DNA of 64,000 nucleotides from Phytohabitans aurantiacus (GCF_027923225.1 NZ_BSDI01000026.1:54266-118265); one strand, 5' to 3'. Positions 1 through 9,295 are shown, numbered from the stretch's first letter. Numbers and translations: made by a program. The notes: generated by a model not told the origin, from the sequence alone.

Positions 1-11
1 CACCAACCTTT

Positions 12-671
12 TTACGGAGGTTGTGGGGCCAGTCCGTGCTGGTAGGCGTAGGTGACGGCCTGGGCACGGTCGCGGGCATCGATCTTGGCGAATAGATGGT
101 TGATGTGGCTCTTGACGGTGCCTTCGCTGATGAACAGGTGTGTGGCGATCTCGGCGTTGGACAGGCCGGTGGCTATGAGTGACAACACGTCGGCCTCGCG
201 GGCGGTGAGCCCGTCCGGAAACCGCGCGGGCGGCGCCGCGGGGGTAGTGGTGAGGGCATCCACCAGGTGGTGTTGCACGGCCGGGTCGATGGCGGCCTGG
301 TCGTCGGCCACGCGCCGCAACGCCTGCCGGATGTCGTCGCCGCTGGCGTCCTTGGTCAGGTAGCCGCGGGCGCCGGCGCGCAGGGCGTCGAGCACCGACC
401 GGTCGTCGGAGTACGTGGTCAGGACGATCACCTTGCTGGCGGGCACCCGAGTGCCCAGTTGGCGGGTGGCCTCGACGCCGTCGCACCGGGGCATCCGCAG
501 GTCCATCAGCACGATGTCCGGGCGCAGGTCTTCGGCCAGAGCGACCGCCTCCTCACCGTTGGCGGCGGTGCCGACGACCTCGACGCCGGCCAGCAGACCG
601 AGTACCAGCGTCAACCCTTCCCGGACGACCCGCTGGTCGTCTGCGATCAGTACCCGGATCGGGGCGCTCAT
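12..671 (-). CDS. NarL/LuxR-family response regulator
   Basis: Cytoplasmic DNA-binding output protein of a two-component system. The 219-residue protein has a receiver domain (about 5-120) with the acidic pair D11-D12, phospho-acceptor D57 in a VLMDLRMPR context and the conserved Lys near 107 (GYLTKD). A LuxR-type helix-turn-helix follows at about 155-205 (LTAREADVL, SNAEIA, GTVKSHI). It overlaps the upstream histidine kinase by 4 bases (ATGA), so the two are co-transcribed and almost certainly partners. The target genes are unknown; the divergent membrane-protein gene on the other side of the kinase is one candidate. Confidence 0.93.
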   Translation of the reverse strand: MSAPIRVLIADDQRVVREGLTLVLGLLAGVEVVGTAANGEEAVALAEDLRPDIVLMDLRMPRCDGVEATRQLGTRVPASKVIVLTTYSDDRSVLDALRAGARGYLTKDASGDDIRQALRRVADDQAAIDPAVQHHLVDALTTTPAAPPARFPDGLTAREADVLSLIATGLSNAEIATHLFISEGTVKSHINHLFAKIDARDRAQAVTYAYQHGLAPQPP

Positions 672-1867
672 CGGGGCAGGTCCAGCGCGACCCGGAAGCC
701 CGCGGACGTCGGGCCCGCCGCCAGCGTGCCGCCGAGAAGCTCAGCGCGCTCGCGCATGCCGGTCAGCCCGTACCCTCCCGTGGCGGCCGGTGGTGCCGTC
801 GTGGGGCCGTCGCCCACCGCGAAGTCCTCGATCACCAGGCGGACGCGGGACGGCTCGTACGCCACACGCAGCTCGACCCGGTCGGGGTGGGCGTGCCTGC
901 CGATGTTGGTCAGCGCCTCCTGAGCCACCCGGTACAGCGCCAAGCGGGCCTCGGAACCGAGCGGGTACGCGGTGCCGGCGACCGTCAACTCGCAGGGAAT
1001 ACGCCGATCCCGCTCGAACTGCGCCGCCAGCCCGGCGAGCCGCTCGGGGCCGGGCAGTTCGTCGTCGCGCAGCGTACCGATGGCCCGGCGCGCCTCGATC
1101 AGACCGGTCCGGCCCAACTGGTGTGCCCGGTCGACGGCCTGCCGCAACCGCGGGTCACCCGGGTCGGCGGCGGCCAGCATGCGGGCGGCCTCCAGCTGCA
1201 GCATGAGCCCGGACAGGGCGTGCGCGAGTACGTCGTGCATCTCCCGCGCGAGCCGCTGCCGTTCCGCCAACCCCGCCGCCCTCGCCTGCGCCGCCCGGCT
1301 CTCGGTCAGCTCGACGAGGAGCCGCTCAGCCATCCGGTTGGCCTCGCTGAACCGGACGGCGAGGACCATCATCCCGTAGAAGGCGCCGAGCGTGATCGCG
1401 CTGAGCGCGGCCGTGGTGACCGGTCCGCCGCCGGCGGCCGCCACCACGAACGCCAGGATCACCACCGTCACGACGATCGCCAGGGCCGGCACATGTCCCC
1501 GGGACCGCGGCGCCAACAGCGACAGGCCCAGGAACACGCCGGCGATGGCCACCCCGTCGGGCTGGAGCCAGGCCAGCGCCGTCGACACGGCGAGCAGACC
1601 GGCCACGGCGGCGAGGTGACCGCGACCGAGGCGACGCATCGTGGCCAGCGCGCCGAGCCCGGCCAGGACGAACCCCGCGAGCGCGAGCGAGACGGCCAGG
1701 CTCCGACCGCTCAGACCGGGACGCGGATGGCCCCGCAACACCGCCCACACCACAACGACCATGACCAGCGGTATCAGCGGACGCAGCCAGCGCACCATCG
1801 CTTCCCGCTGCGCCCGTGATGCGGCGAGGGCGGCGAGCATCGGCACGCTCGCCGATTCGGTGCTCAT
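668..1867 (-). CDS. sensor histidine kinase (HisKA_3 type)
   Basis: Membrane sensor kinase of about 399 residues pairing with the adjacent NarL-type regulator. The N-terminal half holds several hydrophobic segments. The dimerisation box ERQRLAREMHDVLAH carries the phospho-accepting His, and an HATPase domain follows with the N-box (EALTNIGRHAH) and G-box (GLTGMRERAELLGG). The reading frame is open upstream to 2059, but the first 64 residues are Arg-rich and unlike this family, so the ATG at 1867 (start MSTESAS) is preferred. No clear ribosome-binding site supports it. The C-terminus overlaps the regulator gene by 4 bases. Confidence 0.88.
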   Translation of the reverse strand: MSTESASVPMLAALAASRAQREAMVRWLRPLIPLVMVVVVWAVLRGHPRPGLSGRSLAVSLALAGFVLAGLGALATMRRLGRGHLAAVAGLLAVSTALAWLQPDGVAIAGVFLGLSLLAPRSRGHVPALAIVVTVVILAFVVAAAGGGPVTTAALSAITLGAFYGMMVLAVRFSEANRMAERLLVELTESRAAQARAAGLAERQRLAREMHDVLAHALSGLMLQLEAARMLAAADPGDPRLRQAVDRAHQLGRTGLIEARRAIGTLRDDELPGPERLAGLAAQFERDRRIPCELTVAGTAYPLGSEARLALYRVAQEALTNIGRHAHPDRVELRVAYEPSRVRLVIEDFAVGDGPTTAPPAATGGYGLTGMRERAELLGGTLAAGPTSAGFRVALDLPR

Positions 1868-2043
1868 GTCATGAACACTACGGCCGCGACCGCGCTGGCG
1901 GACCTGACCGTGGGTGGATGCCATACCACCCCAGGGTGGAGACCCAGGTTCCATCCCCGCGCCGATGCTCGCCGTGCGCCGGCGGGCGCACGATTTCAGA
2001 CGGCGCCGCTGCGAGAGTCTGCCCATTCGAGAGTGAGGACGCC

Positions 2044-2433
2044 ATGGACACCCTGACACCGAACCACTTTCACCGCGTGAAGGTGCTCCTCGGCTGGTAC
2101 CTCGGCATCAGCCTGGCCACCCTCGCGGCGATCGTCGCGCTCCGCCACGACGCGGCGGCGGTCAACACCGCGGTATGGGTACGCGGCACGATCGTCGCGG
2201 CCAGCGCCCTGCTCATGACCGTCGTCGCGAGCCGGGCGGGCAAGGGCTCGCGCTCGGCGTACCGGCGACTGCGTATCCTCTCCGCCGTCATGGTGGCCGC
2301 CATCGCCGCCGTTCTCGCGCTGCCCGGCACCTTCCCCCTGTGGCTCAAGGCCGAGCAGGTCGTCTGCGGCCTGCTCCTGGTAGCCGTCATCGCGACCGTC
2401 AACAGCAAGCGACTGCGGTCGGCGTTCCGGTGA
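2044..2433 (+). CDS. small four-helix membrane protein, unknown function
   Basis: A 129-residue protein with four hydrophobic stretches at about 13-35, 42-62, 78-98 and 104-121, consistent with a four-helix integral membrane protein. I recognise no family. The ATG at 2044 has a plausible purine-rich site (GAGTGAGGA) just upstream. It is transcribed divergently from the kinase gene, which suggests control by that two-component system (inference). A strong hairpin follows the stop codon. Confidence 0.7.
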   Translation: MDTLTPNHFHRVKVLLGWYLGISLATLAAIVALRHDAAAVNTAVWVRGTIVAASALLMTVVASRAGKGSRSAYRRLRILSAVMVAAIAAVLALPGTFPLWLKAEQVVCGLLLVAVIATVNSKRLRSAFR

Positions 2434-2457
2434 CCGGGTCGACTGATCCGAGCTGAC

Positions 2458-2486
2458 GGGCCGGGCGTGCGTGGCACGCCCGGCCC
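2458..2486. terminator. bidirectional hairpin terminator
   Basis: Perfect 13-bp stem (2458-2470 against 2474-2486) with a 3-base loop, lying between the convergent membrane-protein and cellulase genes. There is no T-tract, as is common for actinobacterial terminators. Confidence 0.7.
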
Positions 2487-2503
2487 CTACCCAGTGGTCC
2501 GGT

Positions 2504-4099
2504 TCAGCTGGCTGTGCAGGACAACGAGGGAACGCTGTTGGTGCCGTTCCACGACGCCAGGAACCCGAAGGTCGTACTGCCACCCGCGCCGAGAGAACCG
2601 TTGTAGGTGACGTTGCGGGCGGTCACCGTCGAGCCACTGGAGGTCACGGTCGCGCTCCACGACTGCGTGACCTGCTGGCCGTTGGCGAACGTCCACGTCA
2701 CCGTCCAACCTCCGATCGCGGAACTACCGGCCGTCACCCGCACCTCGGCCTGGAAACCGCCCTGCCACTGACCGGTCACCGCGTACGACGCCGAGCAGGA
2801 CCGCCCGCCCGGTGGTGGCGTGGTCGTCGCCGGCGGCGTGCTCGGCGGGGTGGTGGTCGGCGGCGGCGTGGTGACCGGCGGGGTGGGCGGTGTGCTGCCA
2901 CCGACGCCGCTCATGATGGCGTCGATGATGCCCTGCTGGGTCACCGTGACAGCGCTCCGGTTGAACAGCCCGAACCCGTACTGCCCGTTGTAGCCGTTGT
3001 CCCAGTACGCGGTGGCCGCTCCGTATTTCTTGGCGGACGCCACCAGGGTGCGGGCGAAGTCCGCGCGATACCTGTTGTTCGTGGAGTCGAACGGCGTCTT
3101 GTCGATCGAGCCGTACTCACCGACGAATGCTGGATACCCTTGCACGACGAATCTGTCGTAGACCTTCTTCAGCTGCGCGTCCATGAAGTCCTGCTGTCCC
3201 CAGGTCGACTTCCGTGACGGGTTGGTCGCGGCCGGGCCCCACTGGGTGATGGTGGAGTTTTCCTCCCCGGTGAAGTCCCACGGGTCGTAGTAGTGAACGG
3301 AGATCATGATCCGCCGTTCGTTGCTCGGGATGGAGGAGGACCGGTACTGGTCGGTTGGCATCACGAAGCCGTAGTTGCCGGTGGTGTAGTCGATGTTGGT
3401 GTTCCAACCGGGGATGAGCAGCCATCTTGAGCTGTTGTTTCCGCCGGCTCTTCTTACCGTGTCGATGAAGATCTGGTTGTATGAATTGATGTTCGAGTAG
3501 CACGGCTGGGTCGGGTTGCCGTATTGGCCGTCGAATTCCTCGTTCATTGATTCGAGGATCAGGTGGTCGTTGTAGGTTTGGAACCTGGTCGCGACCTGTT
3601 GCCAGACCTTCTGATACTTGTCTCGGATGGTCGTCTGATTGGCTGAATCGCAGATCAGCCAGGAGCCGGTGACGCTCTTGTAGCCGTCGCCATGCATGTT
3701 GAGGACCACATACATGCCCCGGTTGTACGCGTAGTTGACGACCTCCTGGATCCTGTTCAGCCAGGAGGAACTGACCGTGTAGTTCGGCCCGGCCCCTATG
3801 TGCGACAGGTAGGAGACCGGGATGCGGATCGTTCTGAAACCCGCCGCTCTCACTCTGTCGACAAAGGCTTGGGTGACCACCGGGTTGCCCCATGCCGTCT
3901 CGCTGGGGACTCCGTTGACGTTGGCTTCCAGCGAGTTGCCCAGGTTCCAGCCCGCCCCCATGTCGGCGACGAGCTGCGAGGCGTTCGCCTGGACCACCAC
4001 ATCGGCCGAGGCTCGCATCGTCACAGCGGACACAAACCCGGCGGATGCCAACACGACACCGACGAAAGCGGATCCAACCTTCTTGACCCGGGAACGCAT
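2504..4099 (-). CDS. secreted GH5 endoglucanase with C-terminal CBM2
   Basis: Extracellular cellulase of 531 residues. A signal peptide (about 1-32: basic MRSRVKK, hydrophobic core, ASA) precedes a GH5 catalytic domain (about 38-398) with GWNLGNSLEA near the start, acid/base E187 in SMNEEF and nucleophile E328 in FVGEYG. A Pro/Thr linker (about 402-432) leads to a family 2 cellulose-binding module (about 434-531) bounded by C435 and C528. The frame is open to a GTG at 4213, but the ATG at 4099 is preceded by AGAGAGGGG at good spacing and by a normal signal peptide. Two palindromes upstream are candidate operators. Hydrolysis of beta-1,4-glucan is expected; exact specificity within GH5 is not determined. 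Confidence 0.94.
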   Translation of the reverse strand: MRSRVKKVGSAFVGVVLASAGFVSAVTMRASADVVVQANASQLVADMGAGWNLGNSLEANVNGVPSETAWGNPVVTQAFVDRVRAAGFRTIRIPVSYLSHIGAGPNYTVSSSWLNRIQEVVNYAYNRGMYVVLNMHGDGYKSVTGSWLICDSANQTTIRDKYQKVWQQVATRFQTYNDHLILESMNEEFDGQYGNPTQPCYSNINSYNQIFIDTVRRAGGNNSSRWLLIPGWNTNIDYTTGNYGFVMPTDQYRSSSIPSNERRIMISVHYYDPWDFTGEENSTITQWGPAATNPSRKSTWGQQDFMDAQLKKVYDRFVVQGYPAFVGEYGSIDKTPFDSTNNRYRADFARTLVASAKKYGAATAYWDNGYNGQYGFGLFNRSAVTVTQQGIIDAIMSGVGGSTPPTPPVTTPPPTTTPPSTPPATTTPPPGGRSCSASYAVTGQWQGGFQAEVRVTAGSSAIGGWTVTWTFANGQQVTQSWSATVTSSGSTVTARNVTYNGSLGAGGSTTFGFLASWNGTNSVPSLSCTAS

Positions 4100-4141
4100 A
4101 GGTATCCCCTCTCTTTCAAACTGATCGTCACGCTGAGTCGT

Positions 4142-4155
4142 TCGAAGCGTTTCGA
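4142..4155. promoter_or_regulatory. inverted repeat upstream of the cellulase gene
   Basis: TCGAA-GCGT-TTCGA, a 14-bp inverted repeat about 43 bp upstream of the cellulase ATG. The CG-containing centre and TTCGA arms resemble LacI-family operators of sugar genes. No regulator gene lies beside it, so assignment is inference. Confidence 0.35.
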
Positions 4156-4203
4156 CGATGGGCCCCTGGGCGCTTCTTGGTGACGAGATTTGGGGTGGCT
4201 GAA

Positions 4204-4219
4204 GTATAGACACCTATAC
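4204..4219. promoter_or_regulatory. perfect 16-bp palindromic site between divergent genes
   Basis: GTATAG-ACAC-CTATAC, perfect 6-bp arms with a 4-base centre, 22 bp upstream of the GTG of the secreted-protein gene and about 105 bp upstream of the cellulase ATG. It is AT-rich within very GC-rich DNA, so it stands out as an operator or promoter element. Confidence 0.4.
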
Positions 4220-4241
4220 ATGCAGCAACAAGACTGTCCTG

Positions 4242-5531
4242 GTGACGATGACGACGATGGCGTTGCCCGTCCTGCGGTCGGTGCTGCCGGTTCTCCTGTC
4301 GGCCACGGTCATCGTGGCGTCCGGTGCCGCTCCGGCCGCCGCCTCCCCCGCCCCTGACCCTGTTCTGGCCACGCTGATGCCGGTGCCGGCCGGGCAGCTC
4401 ACCGTCACCGCTGTCGACGCCGCGCCGCTGGGTGTAATCGCGGGAACGGCATCGGTGCAGGTCACGAACCCGGACGGGACCGTATCGACGGTCAGCACCC
4501 CGCAGCGTTGGGCGCGCGTCCCGCGGCTGGGGTGGGTCCGCCAGCCGCTCGCGCTGCCGGACGGCGCGACCTCCGGTGTCGTAGACGGGCTCACCAACGC
4601 CATCGAGGCGGCCGGCCGGGTCACAGTGGACGGTGTCTCGCGCGCCGTGCGCTGGTCGGCCAGTGGTTTGTCCTCGACGCTGATCGGTGACGCCGCCACG
4701 GGCGTGACCGCCGTCGGTCCGCACGGGCCGTGGGGCGTGGCGACCGACACCGCACAGTTGCCCGCGTCCGGGTACGCCGAATTGGTGACCCGCGACGGCA
4801 CCCGCACGCTGCTCGCGGGTACACCCGAACTCGACGCGGGCTACCGGCGCACCGTCGGCTCCATCGGCGGGCCGGCGACCGCGCTGGTGTGGGTCACCGA
4901 CGGCGTGGGCATGGGCACCACCGCGCGGCCGGTCCTGTGGGTCAGCGGCGCCACGCAGCGCCTGCCCGTCGTCAGCTCCTACTTCCTCAGGTCGGCGTGC
5001 GTCTCACCGGTACTCGCCGACGGCAGCGTCGTCTCCAGCGGGTACACCATCGACGGCGGCACGGTCGCTCTTGTCATGGTGCGGCACGTGGGCGGGGTGC
5101 CGGGCACCAACGTCGAACTGTCGCGGGCCACCGCCGCTGGGCAACCGGTTGCTGGCCTCGCGTGCACCTCCGGGTTCAAGCCCGACAATCTCGCGGCCGA
5201 CGGTGGCATCGCCGGGTTCGTGACCGACGCTGAGGGCACCCGCGCGGCGTACTGGAACGCCGCCAACGAACGCACTCTGGTCCCACTCGCGGCGGGCGAG
5301 CGCTCGGCGAAGGGCGTGGCGGTCGCCAACGGCGGCCGGATGGTGATTCAGGCCGAGGCCGAGGACGGCAGCGTCCGGCTTTCCTTGTGGCACAACGGTC
5401 TGCTCAGGTCACTCACCACACCCGACGGCTGGTCGGTCAGCTCGGTAGTCGAACTGACCGACCACCGCCTGCTCGTGGCGAACGTCCGGGACGCGTCCGG
5501 CGCCGTCCGGCCCGCCGTATGGGAACTGTGA
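4242..5531 (+). CDS. secreted protein of unknown function, repeat-like
   Basis: A 429-residue protein with a signal peptide (about 1-37, ending near AAAASPAP). The mature part is rich in short strands with recurring patterns such as W-V-x-G, A-V-L-W and R-P-V-L-W, suggesting a beta-propeller-like or other all-beta fold. No catalytic motif is recognised. The start is uncertain: GTG at 4242, or ATG at 4248 or 4257, none with a convincing ribosome-binding site. It is divergent from the cellulase gene and shares its AT-rich intergenic region, so co-regulation is possible but unproved. Confidence 0.65.
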   Translation: MTMTTMALPVLRSVLPVLLSATVIVASGAAPAAASPAPDPVLATLMPVPAGQLTVTAVDAAPLGVIAGTASVQVTNPDGTVSTVSTPQRWARVPRLGWVRQPLALPDGATSGVVDGLTNAIEAAGRVTVDGVSRAVRWSASGLSSTLIGDAATGVTAVGPHGPWGVATDTAQLPASGYAELVTRDGTRTLLAGTPELDAGYRRTVGSIGGPATALVWVTDGVGMGTTARPVLWVSGATQRLPVVSSYFLRSACVSPVLADGSVVSSGYTIDGGTVALVMVRHVGGVPGTNVELSRATAAGQPVAGLACTSGFKPDNLAADGGIAGFVTDAEGTRAAYWNAANERTLVPLAAGERSAKGVAVANGGRMVIQAEAEDGSVRLSLWHNGLLRSLTTPDGWSVSSVVELTDHRLLVANVRDASGAVRPAVWEL

Positions 5532-5542
5532 GCCACTCGCCG

Positions 5543-7768
5543 TCATGAGGACCCCGGTCCAGAGGTCGTGCGCGCCTCGTGCCAGGTCCGCCGCGCCTCG
5601 ACCCGTACCGCGTCGACGGCCACGAGCTGCCCCGAGCTTGCGGTGAGGCGCGCGGCGGCGTCCTGCGGCAGGTGGACGGAGGACTCCGTCGACAGGGGCA
5701 GCACGTGGAGGGTGAGCGTGGAACCAGGCCGGTAGCCGGCGTCACGGAGGCTGACGGTCCACTGTGAACCGTCCCAGTACCGGTCGGTGACGGTGCGGCC
5801 GTCGACCCGCAGCCGCGCCACGTCGCCGGCCCAGTCGACGCGCAGCAGGGCGTCCTGGTCCGGCTCGCCGGCCCACTCGGGCGGGCGCAGCTCGTAGACC
5901 GCGGCCAGCTCGTCGAAGACGGCGGCTGCGGGCGCGGACTGCCGGTTCTCCCGCGTGCCGTAGCTCGGGGGTACGGCGGCGTGCGGCGGCCGCTGGGGCG
6001 TCACGCGCACATCGGCGACGGCGGCGGCGCGCGCGTCACCCTGGAGAGGGAGCGGGGCGAAGCCGCGCTTGGCCGGTTCGTAGACCCGCACGTCCGGCGC
6101 GGGTCGGATCGTACGCGCGACGACCCGCCCGTCCGCGCCCCAGGCGAGGTCGTCGTGCGACAGCAGCAGCCGGCGCTCGGGGCGCCCTTCTTCCACCCAT
6201 ACCGCGCCGGCGTCCGCCGCCGGCAGGACGAGCAGATCGAGTACGCCTGAGTCACCGCTCAGCCGGACGGGCTCCCGGCTCGGTTGGACGAGCGTGGTCG
6301 TGCCGCCGATGGCCACCTCTACGGGGATTCCGGGGTCGGCGCAGAGCACGAGGGTCGGCACCGGGCCGGGCAGCAGGGTCAGCGCGGAGGCGGTGGCCCA
6401 GTCGAGGCGTACCCCTTGCACGTCCAGGCCGATGGGCCAGCGGGCGAGGGTGCCGGCGGGGATGTCGACCGGCGCCGACGGAAGCACGAGCGGCTCGGAT
6501 TCGAGCGTCACCTCGAACCGGGCGCCCTCGTACGTCGCCAGCGGGACGTGCGGCTGGTGCCAGGCCACGAACAGGAATCCGCCGCGGTCGTCGCTACGCA
6601 GTGCCCAGCGCAGCGTCGTGGTGTCCGCCACGCCGTCGGGCCGTATCTCCGGCAGGCTGCTGGGCAGCTGCGCCAGGCGGTCTCCGAACGCGCCGAGGAA
6701 CGCGTGCTGGCGGCGTAGCTCGGCGTGGGTCGCGGAGAGGGTGCCGGCTTCGCCGATCGGGGCATGGAAGTCGTACCCGAGCTCCGGCACGTCGTTCGGA
6801 TAGCCGGTGTCGTGGGACTCCTGCTTCGAGCCCGCCGGGTTGGTGCCGCCGGCGTACATGTAGTAGCCCTGCCACGCCGAACCGTTGCCAATCTTGCAGT
6901 GCGCCACGGCCGCGATGTCCAATGCGGACGGTCGTGGCCGGCGGTGGTACGCGGTAGCCATCCCACCGCCGAGCTCGCAGGTGGCCGGCGGGAACAGCTC
7001 CGACGCCTCCGCCTGCGCGCCGCGGTCGTCGGCGCGCAGGTCGGCGCCGATCCCCGGGTCGTCCCAGGTGTGCGAGAAGAAGAAGTGCTCCCGGAACGAG
7101 GAGTCCCAGGGCGCGCCGGCGTCGACCCAGAACCCGTCGCCGTAGCCGCCGTAGACCGGCATGACCTCCTCCGTGGGCAGTTCGGCGCCGCCCCACGCGG
7201 TGGCCGTCCACAGTGGAGCCGACATGCCGGCCTCGCGGGCCAGGCGCTTGAGGGTCGACAGGTGGCCCGGCTGGTCGTACAGCTCGTTCTCCAACTGGAT
7301 CGCGAGCACGTTTTCCGGCGTACACCGCCCGGCCAGCGCCGCACCGATCTGGCCGAACCACTCCCGCACCAGACGCAGGTACGCGGGATCATCGCGGCGG
7401 TGAGCCACCGGCGCCCGCTGCACCCAGTCCGGGAAGCCGCCGTTGCGCATCTCGCCGTGGATCCACGGACCGATGCGCAGCACCACCTCCAGACCGGTCG
7501 CGCGGCACAGGTCGACGAACGCGGCCACGTCGAGGTTGCCGTCGAACCTCGGCGCGCCCCGGCGCTCCACGTGATGCAGCCAGGGCACGTAGCTGGAGAC
7601 CACGGTGACGCCGCCGGAGCGCATGAACCGTAGCCGCTGCTCCCACCGGTCCCGGGGCACCCGGCTGTAGTGCATCTCCCCCGAGACCGGGATCCACGGC
7701 CGCCCGTCGCGGCGCAGGAACCGGTTGGTCAGCGTCAGTCCGGGCCGTACGTCTTCGTCGTTCCCCAT
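5543..7768 (-). CDS. GH35-family beta-galactosidase
   Basis: A 741-residue glycoside hydrolase with the GH35 N-terminal signature (PWIPVSGEMHYSRVPRDRWEQRL). The acid/base Glu is E162 in the QLENELYDQ motif and the probable nucleophile is E265 in CELGGGM. The C-terminal half (about 330-741) is beta-rich, as in the jelly-roll domains of this family. It should release terminal beta-galactose from plant galactans or oligosaccharides. No secretion signal follows the chosen ATG at 7768, so it may act inside the cell; the frame is open to a GTG at 7828 that would add a short hydrophobic stretch. It converges with the secreted-protein gene, leaving 11 bases between stops. Confidence 0.87.
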   Translation of the reverse strand: MGNDEDVRPGLTLTNRFLRRDGRPWIPVSGEMHYSRVPRDRWEQRLRFMRSGGVTVVSSYVPWLHHVERRGAPRFDGNLDVAAFVDLCRATGLEVVLRIGPWIHGEMRNGGFPDWVQRAPVAHRRDDPAYLRLVREWFGQIGAALAGRCTPENVLAIQLENELYDQPGHLSTLKRLAREAGMSAPLWTATAWGGAELPTEEVMPVYGGYGDGFWVDAGAPWDSSFREHFFFSHTWDDPGIGADLRADDRGAQAEASELFPPATCELGGGMATAYHRRPRPSALDIAAVAHCKIGNGSAWQGYYMYAGGTNPAGSKQESHDTGYPNDVPELGYDFHAPIGEAGTLSATHAELRRQHAFLGAFGDRLAQLPSSLPEIRPDGVADTTTLRWALRSDDRGGFLFVAWHQPHVPLATYEGARFEVTLESEPLVLPSAPVDIPAGTLARWPIGLDVQGVRLDWATASALTLLPGPVPTLVLCADPGIPVEVAIGGTTTLVQPSREPVRLSGDSGVLDLLVLPAADAGAVWVEEGRPERRLLLSHDDLAWGADGRVVARTIRPAPDVRVYEPAKRGFAPLPLQGDARAAAVADVRVTPQRPPHAAVPPSYGTRENRQSAPAAAVFDELAAVYELRPPEWAGEPDQDALLRVDWAGDVARLRVDGRTVTDRYWDGSQWTVSLRDAGYRPGSTLTLHVLPLSTESSVHLPQDAAARLTASSGQLVAVDAVRVEARRTWHEARTTSGPGSS

Positions 7769-7897
7769 CCGCGGGACGGCAAGGGGAGCGATGTCGGCCT
7801 GCGCGGCCACGAGCAAGAGCACCCACACACCCTAGGGCGTGAGCGCGCGCACAGCTCGTCGCCGGAATACATGAATGGTCATGCGGTTGAGACGAGT

Positions 7898-9073
7898 ATG
7901 CGGTCAACCGTGGTGGTCATCGGCGGCGGGCAGGCGGGCCTGTCCGCCGCCTACCACCTGAAGCGGCGCGGCTTCGCCAGCGCCCTGTCGCACCCGGACG
8001 CCGAGCGGACCTTCGTGGTGCTCGACGCGGAGCCGGCGGCGGGCGGCGCCTGGCGGCACCGCTGGGAGTCGCTGCGGATGGCCACCGTCAACGGCATCTT
8101 CGACCTGCCCGGGTTCCCCAAGCCCCCGATCGACCCCGACGAGCCCAGCCGCACGGCCGTGCCGCGCTACTTCGCCGGCTTCGAGCACCACGCCGGCCTG
8201 CCCATCCTGCGCCCGGTGACCGTCACCGCCGTACGCCGGGCCGATGCCGACCCCGACGGTGACCTGCTCGTCGAATCGAGCCACGGCACCTGGCGCACCC
8301 GGGCGGTCATCAACGCCACCGGCACCTGGACCAACCCGGTCCGCCCGCACTACCCCGGACAGGACACCTTCGCCGGACTCCAGGCCCACACCCGCGACTA
8401 CGTCTCCGCCGACCAGTTCGCCGGCCAGCGGGTCGCAGTGGTCGGCGGCGGCATCTCCGCACTCCAGCAACTCGAAGAGATCAGCCGGGTCGCCACCACA
8501 TTCTGGTACACCCGCCGCGAACCGTTCTTCCGCGACGGCGGCTTCAACCCCGAGGTCGAAGGGCGCGAGATCATCGCCAAGGTGACCGCCGACGTCGAAG
8601 CCGGCCGCCCCACCGGCAGCGTCGTCTCCTACACCGGACTGGCCTGGACCCCCTACGCCCTCGCCGCCAGGGACCGCGGCGCACTCCAACGCCGCCCGAT
8701 GTTCACCGCGATCGAGCCCGGCGGCATCCGCGAGGCCGACGGCACATTCACCCCGGTCGACGCGATCCTGTGGGCAACCGGCTTCAAGGCCGCCCTCACC
8801 CACCTGGACGCCCTCGGACTCCGCAACGACCAAGGCGGCATCCGCACGACCGGCACCCAGGTCGCCGGCGAGCCGCGCGTGCACCTGATCGGCTTCGGAC
8901 CCTCGCAGTCGACGGTCGGCGCCAACCGAGCCGGCCGCGCCGCCGTCACCACCCTCGTCCGCTACCTCAACGCGACAACATCCACAGTGGACAGCAACAA
9001 CGCCGGACACACCCCATACTCCCGCGACACCTTCCAACCAGCGCAAGAAGCAAGCGCCACGGCCACCCCTTGA
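7898..9073 (+). CDS. FAD/NAD(P)-dependent monooxygenase-like oxidoreductase
   Basis: A 391-residue flavoprotein of the flavin monooxygenase/CzcO-like group. The N-terminal FAD-binding fold starts immediately (VVVIGGGQAGLSAAYHL) and a second dinucleotide fold for NADPH is seen near residue 180 (VAVVGGGISALQQLEE). A late ATG-Rossmann-like motif (ILWATGFKAAL) is typical of the family. Substrate unknown. The ATG at 7898 was chosen because the flavin fold begins two residues later; the frame is open further upstream inside the antisense GH35 gene. The gene is followed directly by a field of hairpin repeats. Confidence 0.85.
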   Translation: MRSTVVVIGGGQAGLSAAYHLKRRGFASALSHPDAERTFVVLDAEPAAGGAWRHRWESLRMATVNGIFDLPGFPKPPIDPDEPSRTAVPRYFAGFEHHAGLPILRPVTVTAVRRADADPDGDLLVESSHGTWRTRAVINATGTWTNPVRPHYPGQDTFAGLQAHTRDYVSADQFAGQRVAVVGGGISALQQLEEISRVATTFWYTRREPFFRDGGFNPEVEGREIIAKVTADVEAGRPTGSVVSYTGLAWTPYALAARDRGALQRRPMFTAIEPGGIREADGTFTPVDAILWATGFKAALTHLDALGLRNDQGGIRTTGTQVAGEPRVHLIGFGPSQSTVGANRAGRAAVTTLVRYLNATTSTVDSNNAGHTPYSRDTFQPAQEASATATP

Positions 9074-9078
9074 GCGCC

Positions 9079-9097
9079 GATCAAGGGCAAGCGCACG
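9079..9097 (+). repeat. fragment of the 57-bp hairpin repeat (left arm)
   Basis: GATCAAGGGCAAGCGCACG matches the left arm of the hairpin repeat family but has no matching right arm here. It starts 5 bases after the oxidoreductase stop codon. Confidence 0.75.
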
Positions 9098-9207
9098 CCG
9101 CGGCCGGGACCAACCGCCGGGTTCGAGCGATTGGCGCCGGCACGTCGCCGCACGGTGTGCACGGTGCGCGGTGCGCAGGGCGCGCCGCGCAGGGCGCCCT
9201 GCGCGGC

Positions 9208-9283
9208 GATCAAGGCCATTCGCATCGATCAAGGGCAAACGCACGCGGAAATGCGATCCAACCACGTGCATACGCCCTTGATC
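9208..9283 (+). repeat. 76-bp hairpin repeat: 19-bp half copy plus 57-bp palindrome
   Basis: A 19-bp half copy (9208-9226, GATCAAGGCCATTCGCATC) is followed directly by a 57-bp imperfect palindrome (9227-9283) that begins GATCAAGGGC and ends GCCCTTGATC. The same 19+57 arrangement recurs at 9343, 28072 and 28214, and inverted at 23794 and 27817. The stretch 9074-9731 contains only such repeats and a long inverted repeat, with no credible gene. Confidence 0.9.
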
Positions 9284-9295
9284 GGCGGAAGCGGC

